A stretch of 64,000 bases of DNA from Corynebacterium sp. ES2730-CONJ (GTDB taxonomy: Bacteria; Actinomycetota; Actinomycetes; Mycobacteriales; Mycobacteriaceae): the NCBI RefSeq assembly GCF_024834055.1, contig NZ_JANUXZ010000001.1, positions 372,001 through 436,000 of the forward strand, read 5' to 3'. This document shows, one piece after another, positions 1 to 10,041 of the stretch. The position numbers and the translations under genes were made by a program. Every line of letters begins with the position of its first letter. Positions within the stretch are counted from its first letter, which is position 1. Below the pieces are notes generated by a model. It made no database searches and was not told the origin of the DNA. It was given only the letters and a program-made list of their open reading frames with translations.

Positions 1-1019
1 CGACGAGCTTCGAATTCTTGTCGTAGTACTGGGGCGATTTCCTTACCCAGAATCTCGATCTGCTCGAGCACAACCTCCTGAGGAAGACCGGCATGGTCGA
101 TTAGGAACATCAAACGCTGGAAGTCGCCTACCGCATCGGCATAGCCGAGGTACCGTTCAATGATCTGTTCTGGGGTCCCCACCGTCAGTGGGGTCATGCG
201 AGTGAAATCTTCCATAGAAGGCCCGTGTCCATATACTGGCGCCTCGTCGAAATAAGGGCGGAAAAACTCCTGAGCCTTACGCTCGGTTTCGGCAGCGAAG
301 AATTGTCCCCCGAGACCGACTATTGCTTGATCGGCGGCACCGTGTCCGTAGTGCTCGAAACGCTGGCGATAGAGATTCACCATGCTGGCGGTATGTTCGA
401 TATTCCAAAATATATTGTTATGGAAAAACCCATCACCATAATAAGCTGCTTGCTCGGCAATCTCGGTGGAGCGGATGGAGCCGTGCCAGACAAAGGGGGC
501 TACGTCGTCGAGGGGCCGCGGAACGGCTGTGAACTGTTGTAGTGGGGTGCGGAATTCCCCCTTCCAGTTGACATTTTCCTCACGCCACAATCGACGTAAA
601 AGGTGGTAATTTTCTACTGCTAATTCAATGCCTTTGCGGATATCTTTACCAAACCAAGGATAAACGGGGCCGGTATTACCACGGCCCATCATCAGGTCCA
701 CCCGGCCTTCCGCTAGATGCTGGACATACGCATAATCTTCAGCGATTCGAACGGGGTCGGTGGTGGTAATCAGAGTCGTAGCTGTGGTGAACTGGATATG
801 ACGAGTTTGAGCCGCTAAGTGAGCCATTAAGATGGGCGGATTCGCCGGAGCCACGAAAGGCGGGTTGTGGTGTTGCCCTGTACCGAAAACGTCGAGGCCT
901 ACTTCTTCGGCCTTCTTGGCTATGTCTACGGTGGCCTTAATACGCTCGTGTTCGGTTGGGGTTGTACCTGTCGTTGGGTCTTTGGTTACGTCGCCGATTG
1001 AGAAAATTCCGATTTGCAT
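1..1019 (-). CDS. FMN-dependent luciferase-like monooxygenase, C-terminus cut by window edge
   Basis: About 339 residues are visible, open to the left edge. The N-terminus (MQIGIFSIGDVTKD) followed by GLDVFGTGQHHNPPFVAPAN and the later RVDLMMGRGNTGPVYPWFG stretch are typical of bacterial luciferase-like (LLM) TIM-barrel oxidoreductases, which use reduced FMN supplied by a separate reductase. It resembles the group I remember as the CE1758 family from corynebacteria. Substrate unknown. The family is around 340-360 residues, so little is missing. A second ATG lies two codons upstream (1025), but TATTCT sits six bases before the 1019 ATG and no Shine-Dalgarno is seen, so a leaderless start at 1019 is my preference. 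Confidence 0.85.
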   Translation of the reverse strand, partial: MQIGIFSIGDVTKDPTTGTTPTEHERIKATVDIAKKAEEVGLDVFGTGQHHNPPFVAPANPPILMAHLAAQTRHIQFTTATTLITTTDPVRIAEDYAYVQHLAEGRVDLMMGRGNTGPVYPWFGKDIRKGIELAVENYHLLRRLWREENVNWKGEFRTPLQQFTAVPRPLDDVAPFVWHGSIRSTEIAEQAAYYGDGFFHNNIFWNIEHTASMVNLYRQRFEHYGHGAADQAIVGLGGQFFAAETERKAQEFFRPYFDEAPVYGHGPSMEDFTRMTPLTVGTPEQIIERYLGYADAVGDFQRLMFLIDHAGLPQEVVLEQIEILGKEIAPVLRQEFEAR

Positions 1020-1173
1020 AACCATAGAATAAATAAAAGTTGTAGACGTGTCAACAACTAGGGACTCTCAACCCTCATCCCCGGCTCACCACCACAAAAT
1101 TTGCAGCTTAATGTTCTACCTCGACCGCTTGTTGTGCCTACACAGAGGTTAAGCACCGCTCATATCTAGCGAA

Positions 1174-1554
1174 TCAGCTCTCCTCAGTTTTAAATTGGCA
1201 GATAGCATCGATGTGGGGATTTACACTTCCCTCCACACTGGTGCCATACCAGTAGGTTTGAGGGGGAAACGAGGAGCTTACAGCCTGGGTAGCCGCCTTC
1301 AAGTCCAACTTGGTTGATCCGTGGATCAGTACCCTAAATAGGACTTCAACCAAAGGAACGCGGCCCTCACGCTGTTCATATTCCGAAACCAGCATATTTT
1401 CCGGCTCGCAGCTCATGGTTACCGCCTCACTATGAATCGCACGCACTGTATAACCGTGCGATTTAAGAGCTACCGGTAAATCGGCCACGAGTTGATCGAG
1501 TGTCAACGGATCCATCAATACGGAAAGATCAGTTGTCACAGCTCGATTAGTCAT
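1174..1554 (-). CDS. Hypothetical protein, 126 aa, downstream of trmD
   Basis: Not recognised. A soluble, mixed alpha/beta-looking protein with no signal peptide or membrane segment. Its start overlaps the 3' end of trmD by 8 bp, so it is probably the last gene of the rimM-trmD transcript and translationally coupled to it. The sequence contains a DPLTLDQLVADLP helix near the N-terminus and a conserved-looking WYGTSVEGSVNPHID stretch near the end. The coupling and lack of a competing frame support a real gene; no function can be assigned. Confidence 0.6.
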   Translation of the reverse strand: MTNRAVTTDLSVLMDPLTLDQLVADLPVALKSHGYTVRAIHSEAVTMSCEPENMLVSEYEQREGRVPLVEVLFRVLIHGSTKLDLKAATQAVSSSFPPQTYWYGTSVEGSVNPHIDAICQFKTEES

Positions 1555-2434
1555 CGAATTCCGTTCCTCGCTCTTTCTTTTTAGGTTGGTCGGCTAAGAA
1601 GGTGCATTCACGTAAAGCCTGCATATCTCGAGCACTCAACTCTACTGCGTCCAAGAGATCTGGGCGTACGAGATAAGTTCTTAAAAGAGCTTGATCGCGA
1701 CGCCACCGCGCCACTTTTTGGTGATTACCGGAGAAAAGTACCTCCGGGACATCAAGATTACGCCACTGCCGCGGCTTGGTATAACTTGGCCCCTCAAGCA
1801 AACCAGTGGAAAAACTATCGTCCTCATGGCTGAGCTGATTGCCTAAGACGCCAGGAATCAATCTCACCACGGCTTCGGCAATGACTAAAGTAGCTACTTC
1901 CCCACCGATGAGAACATAATCACCAATGGAGACCTCACGCACCCGATAACGTTTGTGAGCGTCATCGATGACTCGCTGATCAATACCCTCATAACGCCCG
2001 CAGGCAAAGACGATATGATCTTCCACCGCAAATTCCTCTGCATCCCGCTGGCTAAAGGGTTTACCCGACGGGGTGGGAACCACAAGCAGGGGTCGAGGAT
2101 CTCGACAATCCGCACGGGCTTCATCAAGGGTGGAGGAATTATCGCTGGACCTGTGACGGTGCGCCGTGGCGGAGCTAAGATCCTGAGCAGTGGAGAATAG
2201 TCCATCTCGCGTAGCTATATCGTCGAGGGCTGGCCCCCACACCGTCGGTTTCATGACCATACCAGGTCCTCCACCATAGGGAGTATCATCGACCGATTTA
2301 TGCACATCATGAGCCCACTGGCGTAAATCATGCACGCCAACTTCAAGAATTTTCTGCTCAATAGCCTTCCCGAGGAGTGCATGGCGTAGTGGCTCAAGAT
2401 ATTCGGGGAATATTGTGATGATATCAAGACGCAT
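1547..2434 (-). CDS. trmD: tRNA (guanine37-N1)-methyltransferase TrmD
   Basis: SPOUT-class methyltransferase that makes m1G37 in tRNAs reading CNN codons, preventing +1 frameshifting. The N-terminus MRLDIITIFPEYLEPLRHAL, the SAM-binding knot (HIVFACGRYEGIDQRV, EVSIGDYVLIGGEVA) and LLEGPSYTKP are diagnostic. At 295 aa it is longer than the E. coli enzyme because of a low-complexity insertion of about 40 residues around residues 80-120, before the LVVPTPSGKPF strand; similar insertions occur in actinobacterial TrmD. The start ATG overlaps the rimM stop codon by one base (TAATG), giving tight coupling. Confidence 0.97.
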   Translation of the reverse strand: MRLDIITIFPEYLEPLRHALLGKAIEQKILEVGVHDLRQWAHDVHKSVDDTPYGGGPGMVMKPTVWGPALDDIATRDGLFSTAQDLSSATAHRHRSSDNSSTLDEARADCRDPRPLLVVPTPSGKPFSQRDAEEFAVEDHIVFACGRYEGIDQRVIDDAHKRYRVREVSIGDYVLIGGEVATLVIAEAVVRLIPGVLGNQLSHEDDSFSTGLLEGPSYTKPRQWRNLDVPEVLFSGNHQKVARWRRDQALLRTYLVRPDLLDAVELSARDMQALRECTFLADQPKKKERGTEFDD

Positions 2435-2937
2435 TAGAGATCCAGGAGCCCTTCGGGAGGGGTAATAACCAGGAAGCCAGATTCGAGGTTAATATCTGGC
2501 ACGATGGCGTGCACAAAAGGTATCAGCGCCTCTTTGCCCGAACGCAACCGTACTTCAAGTAGTTCACCTGCTGGTCCGTGGCTTACTCCGATAACCTCGC
2601 CAATATGTAGACCGTTATGGTGGACCTCCAGACCTTCCAATTCGTGGTCATAAAAGGCCTCTTCGTCATCCTCAGCATCAAGGGGCTCGGCATAAAAGTG
2701 AGTGCCGCGCAAACTATCCGCTTGAGTGCGGTCAGCAATTTCTTCAAATTTAATTAATAACCGATGCTGATGTGGCCTGAGACTCTCAATAGTTAATACG
2801 CTATCCTTGCGGCCCTGACGAGCCTTCAGGGGCTCACCGACCCGAAACCGAAGCTCCGGATCATCAGTGGTTATCTCTACAGCCACTTCGCCCTTGATCC
2901 CGTGGGATTTTACTACCTTGCCAATCATCAATTCCAT
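2434..2937 (-). CDS. rimM: Ribosome maturation factor RimM
   Basis: Assembly factor for the 30S head that binds ribosomal protein S19. The N-terminal beta-barrel (MELMIGKVVKSHGIKGEVAV) and C-terminal PRC-barrel (LEGLEVHHNGLHIGEVIGV, then ALIPFVHAIVPDI) are both present; 167 aa is normal length. The open frame continues to 2958, but TATGGT lies seven bases upstream of the ATG at 2937 with no Shine-Dalgarno, which fits a leaderless transcript starting at this ATG. First gene of rimM-trmD-(hypothetical). It is divergent from the cupin gene. Confidence 0.95.
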   Translation of the reverse strand: MELMIGKVVKSHGIKGEVAVEITTDDPELRFRVGEPLKARQGRKDSVLTIESLRPHQHRLLIKFEEIADRTQADSLRGTHFYAEPLDAEDDEEAFYDHELEGLEVHHNGLHIGEVIGVSHGPAGELLEVRLRSGKEALIPFVHAIVPDINLESGFLVITPPEGLLDL

Positions 2938-3027
2938 GGTCAATACCATAGCAAACACTGCTTAGAGCATAATCCCTGGGCATAAATTTTGGCGCAGAAC
3001 TATCGGGACTGAACTATAGTGGCGGGT
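2938..3027. promoter_or_regulatory. Divergent, probably leaderless promoter pair between rimM and the cupin gene
   Basis: The 90-bp gap separates two divergent genes. On the minus strand TATGGT is followed by seven bases and the rimM ATG. On the plus strand TATAGT (3015-3020) is followed by seven bases and the cupin ATG (3028). This is the spacing of leaderless transcripts, which are frequent in corynebacteria. Neither side shows a convincing Shine-Dalgarno. Weak -35 elements only. Confidence 0.5.
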
Positions 3028-3420
3028 ATGAATACTGAGCCCGTACATACCCCAGAGACTTTCGGCAACCTCGACCGCACCGACAGCGGTCTCACCGTCA
3101 TCGACGCCCCGCAGGCAGCACCACAACCGCACGGGGATAAACCCGGGGTGCAAAGGGTAGCTCGAGCAAATGGCGCAAATATCATTCTCTTTAATTTCGC
3201 CCCAGGCCAAGAGCTCAAAGATCACAAGGCAGCGCACCCCATCACAGTGCAATGTTTAGCCGGCTCACTTGTCTTCGGCTGTCATGGCGATAATATCGTC
3301 CTAACCCCTGGACGTGTTATTCACTTGGATGCGCATACGGTCCACCGCGTGAGTTGTCCGACCGAGGCCGCAGCTGAGAATATTCTGCTTCTCACCATGC
3401 TCACACCGGTTAAGGATTAG
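3028..3420 (+). CDS. Small cupin-domain protein
   Basis: About 130 aa forming a single cupin beta-barrel: VARANGANIILFNFAPGQEL, then DHKAAHPITVQCLAGSL, GDNIVLTPGRVIHLDAHTVH. Candidate metal-ligand histidines are in the DHKAAH segment and in HLDAHTVH. The substrate is unknown; small single-cupin proteins include sensors, isomerases and dioxygenases. A GTG at 3019 would add three residues, but it overlaps the proposed -10 element. The stop codon directly abuts the stop codon of the converging gene, with no space for a terminator. Confidence 0.8.
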   Translation: MNTEPVHTPETFGNLDRTDSGLTVIDAPQAAPQPHGDKPGVQRVARANGANIILFNFAPGQELKDHKAAHPITVQCLAGSLVFGCHGDNIVLTPGRVIHLDAHTVHRVSCPTEAAAENILLLTMLTPVKD

Positions 3421-5046
3421 CTAGCGCCCTTGCAAAGCACTGAGATTTTCGGCAGCAGCCTCGTAGAGCTCATTGATAATCGGATCATTGAATTCTCCAT
3501 TTTCCACCATATCGATAACATTGCGATAGCACAGAGCTGCCGATTCGTTCTCCCCTAGTTCCTCGCGCACAGCACCCATCTCGTAGGTGGCATAAATCAG
3601 TGGCGTCCGGTGGGCGGGATCGGGGGAATGCTCGGCAATCTCGACACAGCGACCGAAGTAGTAAATGGCACTGGACCAATCCCCTTCGCTTTGCGCAAAT
3701 ATTCCACAATCGTATAGGTACCTTACCGCTTCGGTAACCGATGACACCATGTCGAGACCGTGGCGATCCAGTTCCACGTGCTCCCAAATATTTCGAACGA
3801 GAAATTCTACCGCTTCGTTAATCTGCTCGATTTTCAGCGCCCGGTAGATATCGCTCATAGCTTCTTCACAGTGACCATCCTGATATAAGCGTTGGGCTCG
3901 TTCGGCAAGAACCAAGGCTAATAGAGAACGCCCACGATGAGACTCCTCGTACGAATCTGCTGCAAAATGAGCGGCTCGTTCCCCAAGAAACGTGGTGGCG
4001 GTGGCGTTATCTCCCGTCTTCAGCGCTTCGGCATGTAAATAGAGAGCTAGAATAACTCCGTAATCGCTGACAGGGGCGCTCTTTTCATAGTCAGCGAGAA
4101 TATCTAAAGCTTCCTCTGTGGCTACACCAGGTTCGACAGTGACCAAACACTCGATGCGCATGGCTTGGAGTTCGTGGTGGGTTGTCAGAGACAGAAACTC
4201 TTGGCCGACTTTAGCGTCGTCGCGCTCCTGCTCCGGACGCGCGTCCCAATCGTAGAATTCCATTAATCGATCAATCTCAATCAATGCCTCTGGGTAACGC
4301 GCCCCAGCCATGAGATAGAGAGCATACTTCTTGCGCGCAATGAATTCGACCCCGGGACTATCCTGCATGAGCGCTAAATCGGCAAGAGTCCGCGTGTGCT
4401 CCTGGAGCACGGGGAGGATAACGGGATCCTGTATGGCACCCGACGATTCCACGCTATCGAGAAACTCGATATAGAAGTCAAGACCCGCGCTCGTATTCCG
4501 AACTTCTGGCCAGGAGAGGACACGCTCATAACAGTGGATCCGTTCCAAGCCATCAAGAAGCGCGAGATTTCTTTCTAAGATAGCCACAATAGACTCAGGA
4601 ACCATGGAAAAGAGCACATCGCGACGTTCGCCCAACCACGGTATAAAAACTCGCAAAAATTTGCGACCTTGCCACGCATTTTCCAACATAGTTAAAAGCT
4701 GCAAACCAGTGAACTCGTGAGCTGGTTCTAAAGCGATCGAGTTCAGTCGCTGCAGTAACTGGGCGACGGGAGTGGTATAGCCAGGCTCCGTCTGTAGGCG
4801 CGCATATTCGAGCCAGCACCACCCACTATTGCCGGAAAAAGGGAGAGAAGAGGCCTTCAGGGCGTGCTCTTTTACCCTGTCCCATCGATTAAATTCGGCG
4901 TGCATCTCACACAGATAGATGTGAATACGACCCTGTTGCGCATCGTCGACCGTAGCAAGTAATTTCTCTAGTTTCTCGATCGCATCCTCGATATCACGAT
5001 CGAGACCGCTGGCAGCGAGATGCAGACATTCCTCTATGGGATCCAC
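3421..5046 (-). CDS. Large helical-repeat (TPR-like) protein, function unknown
   Basis: About 541 residues, almost entirely helical, with repeats resembling tetratricopeptide units. The clearest are near the N-terminus (LATVDDAQQGRIHIYLCEMH) and the C-terminal part (GDWSSAIYYFGRCVEIAEHS; then ALCYRNVIDMVENGEFNDP). No signal peptide, membrane segment or catalytic motif, so it is probably a cytoplasmic scaffold or interaction protein. A longer frame begins at 5067, but GGGAG lies nine bases before the GTG at 5046, which I chose. It lies downstream of rpsP on the same strand and ends against the cupin stop. Confidence 0.75.
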   Translation of the reverse strand: MDPIEECLHLAASGLDRDIEDAIEKLEKLLATVDDAQQGRIHIYLCEMHAEFNRWDRVKEHALKASSLPFSGNSGWCWLEYARLQTEPGYTTPVAQLLQRLNSIALEPAHEFTGLQLLTMLENAWQGRKFLRVFIPWLGERRDVLFSMVPESIVAILERNLALLDGLERIHCYERVLSWPEVRNTSAGLDFYIEFLDSVESSGAIQDPVILPVLQEHTRTLADLALMQDSPGVEFIARKKYALYLMAGARYPEALIEIDRLMEFYDWDARPEQERDDAKVGQEFLSLTTHHELQAMRIECLVTVEPGVATEEALDILADYEKSAPVSDYGVILALYLHAEALKTGDNATATTFLGERAAHFAADSYEESHRGRSLLALVLAERAQRLYQDGHCEEAMSDIYRALKIEQINEAVEFLVRNIWEHVELDRHGLDMVSSVTEAVRYLYDCGIFAQSEGDWSSAIYYFGRCVEIAEHSPDPAHRTPLIYATYEMGAVREELGENESAALCYRNVIDMVENGEFNDPIINELYEAAAENLSALQGR

Positions 5047-5153
5047 TCTCAAGTTCTCCCTTCCCAAGGGTTAACAAAGCCCTTTTCAGTGCCTCGCCAT
5101 CATTCTAGATCACGGATGCACACCGAAAAGGGCTGCGAAAAAATTAGGAAGAA

Positions 5154-5633
5154 TTACTCTGAATCCTCGACTGATTCCTCAGCTTTAGCTTCTTCCTTAG
5201 CTTTAGCTTCTGCTTCTGCCTTAGCCTTAGCGTCAGCTTCTTCCTTAGCCTTACGCTTCTTTTCCGTAATAGCCTCAGCAGTAGGGCCCTCATTAGCCTC
5301 AGCGAGTGCCTTGTTGAAGAGCTCGAGCTTGGAAGGCTTCTCTTCTGCCACCTTCAAGGTACCTTCAGCACCAGGTAGTCCCTTGAACTTCTGCCAATCG
5401 CCTGTCACCTTTAGCAGAGCGAGAACAGGCTCGGTAGGTTGAGCACCCACGCTCAACCAGTACTGAGCACGCTCAGAGTCGATCTGGATGACAGATGGGT
5501 CTTCTTTGGGTTGGTAAATGCCAAGGTTCTCAATGACCTTACCATCGCGTCGAGTGCGAGCATCAGCCACAACCACGCGGTATTGAGGAGTGCGAATCTT
5601 ACCGAGACGCTGGAGCTTAATCTTGACAGCCAT
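5154..5633 (-). CDS. rpsP: 30S ribosomal protein S16 with long charged C-terminal tail
   Basis: The core ([52 protein letters not shown]) is canonical S16, a 16S rRNA-binding protein needed for 30S assembly. At 159 aa it is much longer than the E. coli protein (about 82 aa) because of a Lys/Glu/Ala-rich extension of about 70 residues that ends acidic. Such tails are common in actinobacterial S16. AAGGAAG precedes the ATG at good spacing. Confidence 0.97.
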   Translation of the reverse strand: MAVKIKLQRLGKIRTPQYRVVVADARTRRDGKVIENLGIYQPKEDPSVIQIDSERAQYWLSVGAQPTEPVLALLKVTGDWQKFKGLPGAEGTLKVAEEKPSKLELFNKALAEANEGPTAEAITEKKRKAKEEADAKAKAEAEAKAKEEAKAEESVEDSE

Positions 5634-5764
5634 GAAGGCTTCCTTTCAGTCACTGGGCCGTTCAGACACCGGAAAATATACCGGCCGGTTGCGACCCTTT
5701 CGTATTTATCCTGCGATGTGACGTACCGTTCGGCCGGAGCCGGAGGCGGTGTAATCTGCAGGTT

Positions 5765-5796
5765 GCGGGGTTATCTAAAATCGTAGATAACCCCGC
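5765..5796. terminator. Perfect 13-bp stem-loop between ffh and rpsP
   Basis: Arms 5765-5777 and 5784-5796 are exact inverse complements around a 6-base loop. It lies about 35 bp downstream of the ffh stop. There is no T-tract on the minus strand, so it may be a weak terminator, an RNA-stability element or a processing site protecting the 3' end of ffh. Confidence 0.55.
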
Positions 5797-5829
5797 CAAG
5801 ACTAGTACACCTCCTGTATTCGGGTCAAA

Positions 5830-7389
5830 CTAGCGCCCTTTGCCAAAGTCGAGATTATTCAGATCGATATTTTCCATACCCTTGGGCATCTGGGGAAAAC
5901 CGCCGCCCATTTGCTGCTGCATTCTTTGTAATTCCGCAAGATCAGGCATACCCTGACCTTGACGCTTCGGGGCCTTCCGCTTCCCGTTCTTCTTCCGACG
6001 ACCCTTAGCTTGCTTCTTGGTGGCGCTTCGATTAGGAAAGCCTCCTGGCATACCCATGGAGCCAGCCATCTTTCCCATCATCTTTTTGGCTTCGAAGAAA
6101 CGGTCAATCAGCTGATTGACGTCGCTCACACTCACTCCGGAGCCACGTGCAATTCGCTTGCGGCGGGAAGCATTCAGAATTTTGGGGTTTTCACGCTCAG
6201 CGGGGGTCATACCACGAATAATTGCTTGGATGCGATCGAGCTGTTTCTCATCGACCATATCCGCGACCTTGGCCATCTGCGAGCCCCCAGGCAGCATCTT
6301 CAGAAGATTGCCTATTGGCCCCATCTTGCGGATCATCAGCATTTGATTAAGGAAGTCCTCGAGCGTGAGCTCACCCGAAGCGAGCTTGCCCGCAGCATCC
6401 ATAGCTTGTTCTTGGTCGATGGACTTTTCGGCCTGTTCGATCAAGGAAAGCACATCGCCCATGCCGAGGATTCGGCTGGACATGCGATCAGGGTGGAAAA
6501 CGTCGAAATCTTCGAGCTTCTCACCTGTGGAAGCGAACATAATCGGTTTGCCGGTGACTTCGCGAATCGAAAGCGCTGCACCACCTCGGGCATCACCATC
6601 GAGCTTGGTGAGCACTACGCCCGTGAAATCAACGCCGTCACGGAAGGCCTGCGCGGTATGCACCGCGTCCTGGCCAATCATGGCATCGATGACAAAGAGC
6701 ACCTCATCAGGGTTGATAGCATCACGGATCCCGCGTGCTTGGTCCATGAGAGTCTCATCGATACCAAGGCGTCCAGCAGTATCGACTATCACCACGTCGT
6801 GCATTTTGGTTTTGGCATGGGCGATACCAGCGGCGGCCACCTCGATCGGATCCGCATGGGAGGTGCCCATTTCATGATCGACGGTATCAATGGAGGTTCC
6901 TGGATCTGGAGCGAAGGTCGGAACCCCAGCGCGGTCGCCGACGATTTCAAGCTGCTGCACTGCACCAGGGCGCTGTAGGTCGCAGGCCACTAAAACTGGA
7001 GTGTGACCTTGATCTTTCAGGTATTTTGCAAGTTTGCCGGCGAGAGTAGTCTTACCCGCTCCTTGAAGACCAGCGAGCATGATAACCGTGGGAGGAGTTT
7101 TGGCTAGGCTGAGACGGCGGGTTTCCCCACCAAGTATGCCTGTGAGTTCTTGGTCGACGATCTTAATGACTTGCTCAGCTGGATTGAGAGCCTTGGAAAC
7201 TTCGGCCCCAAGCGCGCGGTCTTTGATTCGAGAGATAAAGCCACGCACGACGGGGAGAGAAACATCGGCTTCGAGGAGGGCGAGTCGAATCTCGCGAGCC
7301 ACCGCATTGACGTCAGCTTCTGAGACGCGACCTTTTGATCGCAGCCCCGTGAGGGCTTTGCCGAGGCGGTCTGATAGAGATTCAAACAC
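5830..7389 (-). CDS. ffh: Signal recognition particle protein Ffh
   Basis: SRP54 GTPase that binds signal sequences and delivers ribosomes to FtsY. N domain at the start, then G domain motifs GLQGAGKTTLAGKLA, DLQRPGAVQQ, VDTAGRLGID and TKLDGDARGG, then the methionine-rich M domain with RNA-binding NASRRKRIARGSGVSVSDVN. The C-terminus is a Lys/Arg- and Met/Gln-rich tail. An ATG at 7401 directly touches the AAGGAG and is unlikely to be used; the GTG at 7389, twelve bases from it, restores the family N-terminus (FESLSDRL). Length about 519 aa, normal. Confidence 0.97.
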   Translation of the reverse strand: MFESLSDRLGKALTGLRSKGRVSEADVNAVAREIRLALLEADVSLPVVRGFISRIKDRALGAEVSKALNPAEQVIKIVDQELTGILGGETRRLSLAKTPPTVIMLAGLQGAGKTTLAGKLAKYLKDQGHTPVLVACDLQRPGAVQQLEIVGDRAGVPTFAPDPGTSIDTVDHEMGTSHADPIEVAAAGIAHAKTKMHDVVIVDTAGRLGIDETLMDQARGIRDAINPDEVLFVIDAMIGQDAVHTAQAFRDGVDFTGVVLTKLDGDARGGAALSIREVTGKPIMFASTGEKLEDFDVFHPDRMSSRILGMGDVLSLIEQAEKSIDQEQAMDAAGKLASGELTLEDFLNQMLMIRKMGPIGNLLKMLPGGSQMAKVADMVDEKQLDRIQAIIRGMTPAERENPKILNASRRKRIARGSGVSVSDVNQLIDRFFEAKKMMGKMAGSMGMPGGFPNRSATKKQAKGRRKKNGKRKAPKRQGQGMPDLAELQRMQQQMGGGFPQMPKGMENIDLNNLDFGKGR

Positions 7390-7464
7390 GTTACTACTCA
7401 TCTCCTTAATATCTTATGCTCAGCCTCGCTCCGAGGTCTCCGCACAGTTCTCTTCCCACCTATA

Positions 7465-9913
<2,449 letters not shown>

Positions 9914-9941
9914 CTAGGCTCCGTTAAGCCCACTGAAAATC

Positions 9942-9960
9942 TTTTGGGTACTCCCCAAAA
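9942..9960. promoter_or_regulatory. Inverted repeat upstream of glnK
   Basis: Seven-base arms TTTTGGG (9942-9948) and CCCAAAA (9954-9960) around a 5-base centre, about 40 bp before the glnK start and just after the ftsY terminator. Placement suits an operator in the glnK promoter. It does not match the AmtR consensus as I remember it (CTAT-N6-ATAG). It could instead be incidental to the terminator's T-rich flank. Confidence 0.35.
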
Positions 9961-9966
9961 TAGTAG

Positions 9967-10000
9967 CCTAGCCAGCCTCCTGGCGGGGAGGCTGGCTAGG
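9967..10000 (-). terminator. Rho-independent terminator after ftsY
   Basis: Perfect 14-bp GC-rich stem (arms 9967-9980 and 9987-10000), 6-base loop, followed on the minus strand by a short T-rich run (CTATTTT). It separates ftsY from glnK, so glnK-glnD should have its own promoter. Confidence 0.8.
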
Positions 10001-10041
10001 TGTCAAGAATGACCTTTTACTAACTACTAGTCATAGCGACC

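Noticed and set aside
5959..6978. 339-aa plus-strand frame opposite ffh
   Set aside because: Antisense shadow of a fully supported gene; no motif, no ribosome site.
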